The notes under the pieces were generated by a model, which saw only the letters and a list, made by a program, of their open reading frames with translations, did not search any database and was not told the origin of the DNA. Below are positions 54,700 through 64,000 of a stretch of DNA of 64,000 nucleotides, piece after piece. Source of the DNA: Blastococcus sp. TF02-8 (lineage in GTDB: Bacteria; Actinomycetota; Actinomycetes; Mycobacteriales; Geodermatophilaceae); the NCBI RefSeq assembly GCF_003319175.1, contig NZ_QOHK01000001.1:1-64000 (forward strand), written 5' to 3'. The translations under genes and the position numbers were made by a program. Positions within the stretch are counted from its first letter, which is position 1. Each line of letters starts with the position of its first letter.

Positions 54700-55430
54700 T
54701 GGGCGTGCCCGAGCGCGAACGTGCGCTCGGGGACGCCGCAGACCAGCACACGCCTCGCCTGACCATCGGTGAGGTGCTGGCTGTTCTTCGCGACGACTTC
54801 CCCGACGTGACGATCAGCAAGATCCGCTACCTGGAGTCCGAGGACCTGGTCCACCCGCAGCGCACGCCGTCGGGGTACCGGAAGTTCTCGCAGGCCGACG
54901 TGAGCCGGCTGCGGTACGTGCTCACCGCGCAGCGGGACCACTACCTGCCGCTCCGGGTCATCAAGGACCAGCTCGAGGCGCTGGACCGGGGTGAGCCGCT
55001 GCCCGGTGCCGGGGGCGGATCGGCACCCCTGCCCCCGGCCACGCCGGCCGAGGGCGGGGAGGCACCACTGAGCTCCGAGCAGTTCGCGCGTGCTGCGGGA
55101 TTGGAGCCCGACCAGCTGGCCGACTGCGTCCAGTTCGGTCTGCTCTCCACCGACGCCGACGGCCGGCACCCGGCGGGCGACCTGCCGATCGCCCGGGCCG
55201 CCGCGGGGCTGGCCCGGCACGGCATCGAGCCACGGCACCTCCGGGTCTACCGCAGTGCCGTGGAACGGGAGGCCGGCCTGGTCGAGCAGCTCGTCGCCCC
55301 GGTGCTGAGGGCCCGCTCGGAGGAGGCGCGGACCCGCGCCACCGAGAAGCTCGCAGAACTGGCGGCCCTCTCCGCGCAGCTCCACACGGCGCTGCTCGAG
55401 ACGCGCCTGCGGGACCTCCTGCGCCCCTGA
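54699..55430 (+). CDS. ftsR: MerR-family regulator FtsR
   Basis: The MerR winged helix (LTIGEVLAVLRDDFPDVTIS then KIRYLESEDLVHPQRTPSGY) is followed by a linker and a C-terminal domain (LSSEQFARAAGLEPDQLADC) as in Rv1828 and corynebacterial FtsR, an activator of ftsZ. No effector-binding domain of the drug-sensing type is present. The length of 243 is typical. ATG 54699 overlaps the garA stop (TGATG). It should link division-gene transcription to this metabolic locus. Confidence 0.92.
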   Translation: MGVPERERALGDAADQHTPRLTIGEVLAVLRDDFPDVTISKIRYLESEDLVHPQRTPSGYRKFSQADVSRLRYVLTAQRDHYLPLRVIKDQLEALDRGEPLPGAGGGSAPLPPATPAEGGEAPLSSEQFARAAGLEPDQLADCVQFGLLSTDADGRHPAGDLPIARAAAGLARHGIEPRHLRVYRSAVEREAGLVEQLVAPVLRARSEEARTRATEKLAELAALSAQLHTALLETRLRDLLRP

Positions 55431-55437
55431 GCGGGCG

Positions 55438-55443
55438 TACCGT
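55438..55443 (+). promoter_or_regulatory. Possible -10 for bifunctional nuclease gene
   Basis: TACCGT lies about 100 bases before GTG 55545. No -35 is evident, so support is weak. Confidence 0.3.
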
Positions 55444-55544
55444 GGAGCCGTCGCCGTCCGAGACCGACCGACGTCCCGACCCGTCACCGGCCGCCTGACC
55501 AGACCGTTCCGCCCGATTCCGGGCCGCAGCCGAGGAGCCGCACC

Positions 55545-56036
55545 GTGCAGGAGCTTCGAGTCGTCGGCGTCCGCGTCGAACTGCCGGGCAACCAGCCCAT
55601 CCTGCTGCTCAAGGAGACGCAGGGGGAGCGCTACCTGCCCATCTGGATCGGCGCGGTCGAGGCCGCCGCCATCGCCTTCGAGCAGCAGGGTGTCCGGCCC
55701 GCCCGGCCGATGACCCACGACCTCCTCCGCGAGGTGGTCCGCACGCTGGGCGCGGAGCTCGAGGCGGTCAACATCACCGAGATGCGCGACGGCATCTACA
55801 TCGCCGAGCTGGTGTTCGGCGACGACCGCGTCGTCAGTGCCCGACCGTCGGACGCCGTCGCCCTCGCCGTCCGCACCGGGGCGCCCATCTTCGGCGCCGA
55901 GGACCTGCTCGACGAGGTCGGCATCGAGATCCCCGACGAGCAGGAGGACGAGGTGGAGAAGTTCCGCGAGTTCCTCGACCAGATCTCGCCGGAGGACTTC
56001 GGGGCGGGTTCCGGCTCCGGCGGAGGACCGGCCTGA
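55545..56036 (+). CDS. Bifunctional nuclease domain protein (DUF151)
   Basis: The 163-residue protein is the Rv1829-type member of the bifunctional nuclease family: LRVVGVRVELPGNQPILLLK, YLPIWIGAVEAAAIAFEQQG, MTHDLLREVVRTLGAELEAV and RPSDAVALAVRTGAPIFGAE. Family members have been reported to have DNase and RNase activity, though the physiological role in actinobacteria is unknown. The tail is acidic then glycine/serine-rich. GTG 55545 follows CGAGGAG. It lies between two MerR genes, an order conserved in mycobacteria. Confidence 0.93.
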   Translation: MQELRVVGVRVELPGNQPILLLKETQGERYLPIWIGAVEAAAIAFEQQGVRPARPMTHDLLREVVRTLGAELEAVNITEMRDGIYIAELVFGDDRVVSARPSDAVALAVRTGAPIFGAEDLLDEVGIEIPDEQEDEVEKFREFLDQISPEDFGAGSGSGGGPA

Positions 56037-56182
56037 CGACCGGACCGCGCTGCCCCCACCGCCCGCGACCGGCCCCGGGGCAGGCCCCGCCTCGTACCTC
56101 CGGCCCAATCGGTCCCTATCGGCAGGACGCGACGGATCATCACTCGAAATGAGTGAGCGGGCCGACACGCCGTCCCGCTCAG

Positions 56183-56211
56183 TTGACCGGCTCCCTGGCC
56201 CGGCTTACCGT
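56183..56211 (+). promoter_or_regulatory. Promoter of MerR (Rv1830-like) gene
   Basis: TTGACC (56183-56188), a 17-base spacer and TACCGT (56206-56211) form the best complete promoter in this part. The leader of about 85 bases contains GTGACACCTGTGGTCAC (56231-56247), an inverted repeat that may be an autoregulatory site. Confidence 0.65.
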
Positions 56212-56302
56212 CGGCGGACAACAACGGTGTGACACCTGTGGTCACGAGGTGTGGGCCGTCGACCCGTCGCGGTTCGTGGCGGGACAGAGGAGGACGCTGG
56301 AC

Positions 56303-56878
56303 GTGAGCGACCAGGACAACGGCTCCCAGGGTCAGCTGTTCAGCGACGCCGCCGTCGGGGCGCCGTCGTACGACGAGGTCGACACCGACCTCGTCGGCTA
56401 CCGCGGCCCCACCGCGTGCGCCGCCGCCGGGATCACCTACCGCCAGCTGGACTACTGGGCCCGCACCGGCCTGGTCGCCCCCTCGGTGCGCAGCGCCACC
56501 GGTTCCGGCACCCAGCGCCTGTACTCCTTCCGCGACATCCTCGTGCTCAAGGTCGTCAAGCGACTGCTGGACACCGGCGTCTCCCTGCAGAACATCCGCA
56601 AGGCCGTCGACCACCTCCGCCAGCGCGGGGTGAAGGAGCTGGCCAACGTCACGCTCTTCTCCGACGGCGCCACGGTCTACGAGTGCACCTCCGCGGAGGA
56701 GGTCGTCGACCTGCTCGCCGGCGGTCAGGGCGTCTTCGGCATCGCCGTCTCCGGTGCGCTGCGCGAGCTCTCCGGTGAGCTCGCCGAGCTGCCGGCCGAG
56801 CGCCTCGACGGCGGTCAGGTCGTGCCCACGGACGACGAGCTCTCCCTGCGCCGGCGCCGTCGGGCCGCGACTGCCTGA
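56303..56878 (+). CDS. MerR-family regulator (Rv1830/ResR-McdR type)
   Basis: The protein contains the highly conserved [20 protein letters not shown] then YWARTGLV winged helix, [20 protein letters not shown] and [20 protein letters not shown]. In M. tuberculosis the orthologue Rv1830 (ResR/McdR) controls growth and division genes and is mutated in drug-tolerant isolates. GTG 56303 is chosen because GAGGAGG lies 9 bases upstream; an in-frame ATG 150 bases earlier lies before the predicted transcription start. The product is 191 residues. Confidence 0.93.
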   Translation: MSDQDNGSQGQLFSDAAVGAPSYDEVDTDLVGYRGPTACAAAGITYRQLDYWARTGLVAPSVRSATGSGTQRLYSFRDILVLKVVKRLLDTGVSLQNIRKAVDHLRQRGVKELANVTLFSDGATVYECTSAEEVVDLLAGGQGVFGIAVSGALRELSGELAELPAERLDGGQVVPTDDELSLRRRRRAATA

Positions 56879-56893
56879 CCGGCACCGCCGACG

Positions 56894-56920
56894 GGCCCTT
56901 CCCGCACCGCGGGGAGGGCC
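56894..56920 (+). terminator. Hairpin after MerR gene
   Basis: GGCCCTTCCC, a seven-base loop and GGGGAGGGCC form a 10-bp stem (one G-T pair) 15 bases after the stop. Confidence 0.65.
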
Positions 56921-56953
56921 TCGTGCCGTTCCGGGGGGCGGCTCGGCCGCTGG

Positions 56954-56966
56954 TACCGTCGCGCCG

Positions 56967-56969
<3 letters not shown>
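56954..56969 (+). promoter_or_regulatory. Leaderless promoter of gcvP
   Basis: TACCGT (56954-56959) is followed by 7 bases and GTG 56967. There is no ribosome site. Confidence 0.6.
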
Positions 56970-59963
<2,994 letters not shown>

Positions 59964-60001
59964 CGCCCCTCCCGTCGGCGCCGCATGGCATGGTGCCGAC
60001 C

Positions 60002-60616
60002 ATGACCGTCGAGGACGCGATCAAGGCCGATCTCCGGACCTACCTGCAGGAGGGCCGCGACGTCCTGGTCCTCAAGGCCGAGGGGCTGTCGGAGTACGAC
60101 GTCCGGCGGCCCCTGACGCCGACGGGCACGAACGTGCTGGGCGTGATCAAGCACCTGGCCCTGGTCGAGGTGGGCTACACCAGCGTCCCGTTCGGCCGGC
60201 CGGTCGGTCCGGCCCACCCGTGGTTCGACCCCGAGGCCGAGGACAACGTCGACATGTGGGCCAGGCCCGAGGAGTCGCGGCAGCAGGTCCTCGACGGCTA
60301 CCGGCGCGCCTGGGCGGCCACCGATGCCGCGCTCGCGGAGCTGCCGGTGGACGCCGTGGGGCGCGTTCCGTGGTGGGGCGCCGAGGGGGGCACCGAGGTC
60401 ACCCTGCACCGGGTGCTCGTGCACGTCATCGCGGAGACCCACCGCCACGCCGGCCAGATCGACATCGTCCGCGAGCTCATCGACGGGTCCGTCGGCAACC
60501 AGTCGGTCGGCGACGACCTGCCCGAGCACGACGAGGCCTGGTGGCGGGCCTACCGCGACCGGGTCGAGGACGCCGCCCGCCAGGCGGGCGGCGGGGAGGG
60601 GACGGTCAGGCGCTGA
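60002..60616 (+). CDS. DinB-family protein (DUF664)
   Basis: The 204-residue protein fits the four-helix DinB/DUF664 fold, a group that includes thiol-dependent transferases such as mycothiol S-transferases in actinobacteria. The metal histidines can be placed in VIKHLALVEVGY and in VHVIAETHRHAGQIDIVREL. ATG 60002 was chosen; an ATG 12 bases earlier is possible. Its last 11 bases overlap the end of the convergent DUF5999 gene. Substrate unknown. Confidence 0.88.
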   Translation: MTVEDAIKADLRTYLQEGRDVLVLKAEGLSEYDVRRPLTPTGTNVLGVIKHLALVEVGYTSVPFGRPVGPAHPWFDPEAEDNVDMWARPEESRQQVLDGYRRAWAATDAALAELPVDAVGRVPWWGAEGGTEVTLHRVLVHVIAETHRHAGQIDIVRELIDGSVGNQSVGDDLPEHDEAWWRAYRDRVEDAARQAGGGEGTVRR

Positions 60617-60812
60617 CGAGCTCCGGGCGTACGACCCACTCGTGGTGGTCGCCGACCGCGCGGCCGTCGGGGAGCAGCTCGCCGTCGTCGTCGAACAGGA
60701 CGACGCCGTTGCACAGCAGGCTCCAGCCCTGCTCCGGGTGGCTGCTGACCACGGCGGCGAGGTCGCGGGCTTCGCTCGTGGCGTCGGGGCAGGCGTTGGG
60801 GTGGGCGCACAT
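60606..60812 (-). CDS. DUF5999 family small protein
   Basis: This 68-residue protein has the family pattern MCAHPNACPDA (C2, H4, C8), then VVSSHPEQGWSLLCNGVVLF and DDDGELLPDG. The Cys/His start could bind a metal. ATG 60812 is the start expected for the family, with GGAAG upstream; a longer frame begins at 60827 or above without support. It overlaps the DinB gene tail to tail. A Crp-like palindrome lies about 100 bases upstream. Function is unknown. Confidence 0.85.
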   Translation of the reverse strand: MCAHPNACPDATSEARDLAAVVSSHPEQGWSLLCNGVVLFDDDGELLPDGRAVGDHHEWVVRPELVSA

Positions 60813-60915
60813 GGCGGTCACTTCCATTCGGCCGGGGGGAAGCCGGCAGTCACTGGGCGTATCTGAACGCTTACGCGTCCCACCTAGTGTCGGCACGTTC
60901 CGTGCCGCACGTCAC

Positions 60916-60929
60916 GTGATCCGCATCAC
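60916..60929. promoter_or_regulatory. Crp/GlxR-like palindrome upstream of DUF5999 gene
   Basis: GTGATCCGCATCAC is a palindrome with 5-bp arms and differs by one base from GTGATCCGCGTCAC at 44981-44994. The flanking bases are C on both sides, so it is near but not equal to TGTGA-N6-TCACA. Confidence 0.5.
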
Positions 60930-61025
60930 CTAATCACCCGAAGGAGTCGTCAGGTCCTGCCATGGCGGGGACCGCGCAGGCGTGGGTCACGCGGTCGGGA
61001 GCGGCGTGTCGGGGGAGGAGGGCGT

Positions 61026-61988
61026 TCAGAGCTTGCGCAGCAGCACCCGGCGTACCGAGTGGTCGGACGCCTTCTGCAGGACCAGCCGCGCGCGGGACCG
61101 GGTCGGGGCGATGTTGTCCCGCAGGTTCGGGCCGTTGACGGCCGACCAGATGCTCAGTGCCGTCTCCCGCGCCTCCTCGTCGGTGAGTGCGGCGAAGCGG
61201 TGGAAGTAGGCCGACGTGTCCTGGAAGGCGGTGCGCCGCAGCGCCTGGAACCGCTCGACGTACCAGCGCTGGATGTCGGCCTCCGCCGCGTCCACGTAGA
61301 CGGAGAAGTCGAAGAAGTCCGACAGGAACACCTCCGGCGCCGCGCCGTCGGTGCGGCGCCCTGCCTGGAGGACGTTGAGCCCCTCGACGACGAGGATGTC
61401 CGGCCGGTCCACGGCCTGCACCTGGCCGGGGACGATGTCGTAGGACTGGTGGTCGTACACCGGCGCCACGACCTCCTCGCGGCCGGACTTCACGTCGGCC
61501 AGGAAGCGCAGCAGCGCGCGCCGGTCGTAGCTCTCCGGGAAGCCCTTGCGGCCGAGCAGCCCGCGCTCCTCCAGGACGGCGTTGGGCAGCAGGAAGCCGT
61601 CGGTGGTCACCAGGTCCACCCGCGGGCTGCCGGGGCCTGCGGCCAGCAGCGTCTGCAGCAGGCGGGAGGTCGTGCTCTTCCCGACGGCCACGCTGCCCGC
61701 GACGGCGATGACGAACGGCACCTTGGCCGTCGAGTCGCCCAGGAACTCGCTCTGCGCCGCCCAGAGCCGGCGGCTGGCGGCCACGTGGAGGTCCAGCAGG
61801 CGGGCCAGCGGGAGGTAGACGGTCGCGACCTCGTCCAGGTCGATCCGGTCGCCGAGCGAGGCCAGCGCCTCCAGGTCGGCAGCGTCCAGCGGGAGCCGGT
61901 CGCCCGCGGCGAGCGCTCGCCACGAGGCCCGGTCGAACACCGCGTAGGGCGAGATGGAGCCGCGCGTCCCTGCCGTCACGCCGACCAT
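61026..61988 (-). CDS. coaA: Pantothenate kinase type I
   Basis: CoaA phosphorylates pantothenate, the first step of coenzyme A synthesis. The P-loop is [20 protein letters not shown], followed by [39 protein letters not shown] and [12 protein letters not shown]. The C-terminal block ([20 protein letters not shown]) is also typical. ATG 61988 with AGGA upstream is chosen over a 13-residue longer start. It gives 320 residues, matching the bacterial prokaryotic-type enzyme. It is divergent from the GNAT gene. Confidence 0.96.
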   Translation of the reverse strand: MVGVTAGTRGSISPYAVFDRASWRALAAGDRLPLDAADLEALASLGDRIDLDEVATVYLPLARLLDLHVAASRRLWAAQSEFLGDSTAKVPFVIAVAGSVAVGKSTTSRLLQTLLAAGPGSPRVDLVTTDGFLLPNAVLEERGLLGRKGFPESYDRRALLRFLADVKSGREEVVAPVYDHQSYDIVPGQVQAVDRPDILVVEGLNVLQAGRRTDGAAPEVFLSDFFDFSVYVDAAEADIQRWYVERFQALRRTAFQDTSAYFHRFAALTDEEARETALSIWSAVNGPNLRDNIAPTRSRARLVLQKASDHSVRRVLLRKL

Positions 61989-62089
61989 CGTGCCGTCCTG
62001 CTGGTCGGCGCCGTGCGCGCGGGTCACCCGGGCGGGTGGGGGAGGGGCCGCATCCGGGCGTCGGCGGGCCCGGTGTCCCCGGACGCGTC

Positions 62090-62104
62090 TAGGGTTCTGG
62101 CGTG
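62090..62104 (+). promoter_or_regulatory. Leaderless promoter of GNAT gene
   Basis: TAGGGT (62090-62095) is followed by 6 bases and GTG 62102. Confidence 0.55.
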
Positions 62105-62914
62105 CCTTCCCGCCCGGGGCTGCTCGAGTGCATCGAGAGCTACTTCGCCGCCGCGCCGCTGCAGGACGCGCGGATCGAGCGCGCGGGCGCCCTCGACGTC
62201 CCGCTCGCCGCCCCGGCCTGGCCCTACCCGGCGCGGCCGCGCCGCGACGGCGCCGGGGAGCCGGTCACCACCGAGGACGTGCGGACGGCGATCGCCCTGC
62301 AGCGGGCGGCCGGGCTGCCCGCTGCACTGGAGTGGATCCCCGAGTGCTCCCCGGAGGTGTTCGCCGCCGCGCGCGCTGCCGGCATGCCGGTGGAGGAGCT
62401 GCCGCTCCTCGTCGCGGACGACCCGGTGGACCTCGTCCTGCCGGCCGGGGTGCGGTTGTTCCTCGTGGGCGCCGACGACCCGGAGCTGCCCGAGTTCCAG
62501 CGGGTCGCCGATGTCGCCTTCGCCCACCCCGGTGGCCGGGCCGACGTCCGCGAGGCGCCGCTGGACACCTCGCCGGAGGCGCAGGCACGCACCGCGGCCC
62601 TGCAGGAGCGCATCGCCGACGGCCGCACGGTCATGATGGTCGCGATCGAGAACGGCCGCCCCGTGGCCGTCGGCTCCCACCAGCCGGTGGACCTCGGTGG
62701 GACCGTCGTCAGCGAGATCGTCGGTGTGGCCACGCTGCCCCGGCTCCGTGCCCGGGGACTCGGGGCAGGCATCGCCTCGGCCCTGGTCGCGCACGCCCGG
62801 GAGACAGCGGATCTGGTGTTCCTCGCCGCCGGTGACGACGACGTGGCCCGGGTCTACGAGCGGGTGGGCTTCGCGCGGCTGGCCACCACCTGCGTGGCCG
62901 AACTGCCGGACTGA
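62102..62914 (+). CDS. GNAT-family N-acetyltransferase
   Basis: The C-terminal 120 residues hold the GNAT fold with the acetyl-CoA loop [25 protein letters not shown] (R/Q-x-x-G-x-G/A) and the final strand [18 protein letters not shown]. The N-terminal 130 residues form a second domain, possibly a degenerate GNAT copy ([40 protein letters not shown]), as in other two-domain actinobacterial members. Acceptor unknown. GTG 62102 is set by the leaderless-type promoter. Confidence 0.85.
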   Translation: MPSRPGLLECIESYFAAAPLQDARIERAGALDVPLAAPAWPYPARPRRDGAGEPVTTEDVRTAIALQRAAGLPAALEWIPECSPEVFAAARAAGMPVEELPLLVADDPVDLVLPAGVRLFLVGADDPELPEFQRVADVAFAHPGGRADVREAPLDTSPEAQARTAALQERIADGRTVMMVAIENGRPVAVGSHQPVDLGGTVVSEIVGVATLPRLRARGLGAGIASALVAHARETADLVFLAAGDDDVARVYERVGFARLATTCVAELPD

Positions 62915-62951
62915 CCGTCCTCCCCGGAGGTCCCGAGGAGGACGGTGCGGC

Positions 62952-63497
62952 TCAGCCCTCCTCGTAGGTGAGGACCAGGGTCGCCCGGGCGAGGGTGTGG
63001 AAGAACAGGTTGAAGCCGAGGACGGCCGGGGTGGTGTCGGCGTCGACGTCGAGCGCCTCGGTGTCCACCGCGTGGACCACCACGAAGTACCGGTGCGGGC
63101 CGTGCCCGGACGGGGGAGCGGCACCCACGTAGCCGGCGAAGCCCCCGTCGTTGCGCAGCTGCACGGCTCCTGCGGGGAGCGAGGGGGAGTCCTTGTCGCC
63201 GGCGCCGGAGGGGAGCTCGGTCACCGAGGCGGGGATGTTGGCGACCGCCCAGTGCCAGAAACCGCTGGCGGTGGGGGCGTCGGGGTCGTACACGGTGACG
63301 GCGAAGCTCTTCGTGCCCTCGGGGAAGCCCGACCACGACAGCTGCGGGGAGCGGTCCTCGCCGCCGGCACCCATGACACCGCTGACGTGCGGCGCCGGCA
63401 TGACCTGCCCGTCGGCGACATCGGTGCTCGTGAGGGTGAACCCGGGCACCTGGGGCAGGAAGTCGTACGGGTTCGGTGGGGTGGGCCGGTCGGCCAT
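62952..63497 (-). CDS. PEBP / YbhB-YbcL family protein
   Basis: The 181-residue cytoplasmic protein has the phosphatidylethanolamine-binding fold: [40 protein letters not shown] and the pocket motif [15 protein letters not shown], all at usual spacing. The bacterial members are called Raf-kinase-inhibitor-like by similarity only; no target is known. ATG 63497 has GAGAGGA upstream and a TAGGGT -10 element (63564-63559) gives a 55-base leader. Confidence 0.93.
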   Translation of the reverse strand: MADRPTPPNPYDFLPQVPGFTLTSTDVADGQVMPAPHVSGVMGAGGEDRSPQLSWSGFPEGTKSFAVTVYDPDAPTASGFWHWAVANIPASVTELPSGAGDKDSPSLPAGAVQLRNDGGFAGYVGAAPPSGHGPHRYFVVVHAVDTEALDVDADTTPAVLGFNLFFHTLARATLVLTYEEG

Positions 63498-63558
63498 GGG
63501 TGGTCCTCTCCCTCGCTGGTCGCTGGACGGCGCGTCGGTTGCGGCCGTCCCCCGAGCG

Positions 63559-63564
63559 ACCCTA
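63559..63564 (-). promoter_or_regulatory. -10 element of PEBP gene
   Basis: TAGGGT on the minus strand lies about 62 bases before ATG 63497. Confidence 0.45.
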
Positions 63565-63637
63565 GGCAGCACGCGGGGGAGTCGCCCGTCGGCGTCGGGA
63601 GCGGGGACTCCGACACGTGCTCGTCACTCTCCGGCGG

Positions 63638-63653
63638 TAGCGTCGCGGCCGTG
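63638..63653 (+). promoter_or_regulatory. Leaderless promoter of terminal HAD gene
   Basis: TAGCGT (63638-63643) is followed by 7 bases and GTG 63651. Confidence 0.55.
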
Positions 63654-64000
63654 CCCACACCCCGAGCGGTCGGTCTGCCGGAAGGGGTCCGCGCCTGCCT
63701 GTTCGACCTCGACGGCGTGCTGACCCGGACCGCGACCGTGCACATGGCGGCCTGGAAGCGCACCTTCGACGAGTTCCTCCGCTCCCGCGACCCGGCGGCC
63801 GCCGAGTTCACGCAGCAGGACTACAACCGCTACGTGGACGGCAAGCCGCGGGCCGACGGGGTGCGCGACTTCCTCGCCTCGCGGGGGATCGTGCTGCCGG
63901 AGGGCTCAGCGGGCGACGCCCCCGACGCGGCGACGGTGCAGGGCGTGGCCTCCCGCAAGAACGAGCTCGTCCTGCGCGAGCTCGACGAGCACGGCGTGGA
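63651..64000 (+). CDS. HAD-family sugar phosphatase / beta-phosphoglucomutase-like (3' partial)
   Basis: The first 116 residues are visible. They include the HAD nucleophile motif [20 protein letters not shown] and the helical cap with [20 protein letters not shown], a pattern of the beta-phosphoglucomutase branch. In actinobacteria such genes often precede a GH65 glycoside phosphorylase and are sometimes annotated as trehalose-phosphate phosphatases; the next gene is outside the window. GTG 63651 is supported by the adjacent -10 hexamer. The frame is open to the right edge. Confidence 0.85.
   Translation, partial: MPTPRAVGLPEGVRACLFDLDGVLTRTATVHMAAWKRTFDEFLRSRDPAAAEFTQQDYNRYVDGKPRADGVRDFLASRGIVLPEGSAGDAPDAATVQGVASRKNELVLRELDEHGV

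Overview
The window is 64 kb of very GC-rich actinobacterial chromosome. Many genes start with GTG, and stop and start codons often overlap by 1 to 4 bases. Gene order matches two conserved actinobacterial blocks that I know from Mycobacterium tuberculosis: Rv1691-Rv1713 (TPR protein, glycerol-3-phosphate phosphatase, tlyA, nadK, recN, steA, mctB/steB, pyrG, NUDIX, xerD, parA-like, scpA, scpB, rluB, cmk, der) and Rv1822-Rv1832 (pgsA-like, DUF881, DUF1290, DUF881, gcvH, garA, ftsR, bifunctional nuclease, MerR, gcvP). Composition, protein style and the inserted genes suggest a member of the Geodermatophilales (Blastococcus/Geodermatophilus/Modestobacter-like). This is inference from recall, not a database match.

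Layout. 1-9.8 kb: a TPR-like protein with an R/G/D-rich 22-residue repeat, an SSB-like protein, DUF1015, a small TPR protein, a HAD phosphatase, an SCP2-like protein, tlyA-nadK-recN and an orphan methyltransferase. 9.8-18.9 kb: a TetR gene divergent from a tightly overlapping envelope/division operon (steA, steB/mctB, MraY-like transferase, MurJ-like flippase, GT4 glycosyltransferase, membrane protein with a phosphatase-like domain). 18.9-28.6 kb: pyrG, NUDIX, a membrane protein, ald, xerD, then chromosome-organisation genes (ParA-like plus partner, scpA, scpB) and rluB. 28.6-40.5 kb: an arabinoxylan-use cassette lying between rluB and cmk. It holds a LacI regulator, a complete carbohydrate ABC importer and intracellular GH10, GH3, CE7-like esterase and GH51 enzymes. 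40.6-43.2 kb: chorismate mutase, cmk, der and tRNA-Pro(GGG). 43.3-50.6 kb: accessory genes (patatin-like protein, secreted two-repeat protein, VOC/ArsR pair, zinc alcohol dehydrogenase, DUF2243, EF-G-like GTPase). 50.7-60 kb: the pgsA-DUF881-DUF1290-DUF881-gcvH-garA-ftsR-nuclease-MerR-gcvP block. 60-64 kb: DinB, DUF5999, coaA, GNAT, PEBP and a HAD phosphatase cut by the right edge.

How the genes work together. The xylan cassette reads as one pathway: oligosaccharides are bound by the lipoprotein, imported by two permeases powered by the cassette ATPase, then cut inside the cell by GH10, GH3, the esterase and GH51. A LacI-type palindrome sits exactly in the divergent promoter region between the importer and the hydrolases. 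The glycine cleavage genes gcvH and gcvP flank garA, a phospho-switch regulator of central nitrogen/carbon metabolism. The steA operon and the DUF881/ftsR/MerR block tie envelope assembly to division.

Regulation. About ten genes carry a -10-like TANNNT hexamer 6 to 8 bases before a GTG or ATG, which predicts leaderless mRNAs. Strong inverted repeats mark probable terminators. I saw no CRISPR array, insertion sequence or integrase other than xerD, no rRNA and no prophage. No gene-free stretch exceeds about 270 bases. The longer gaps (24302-24513, 43198-43438, 53921-54183, 56037-56302) hold promoters, terminators or micro-ORFs that are listed.
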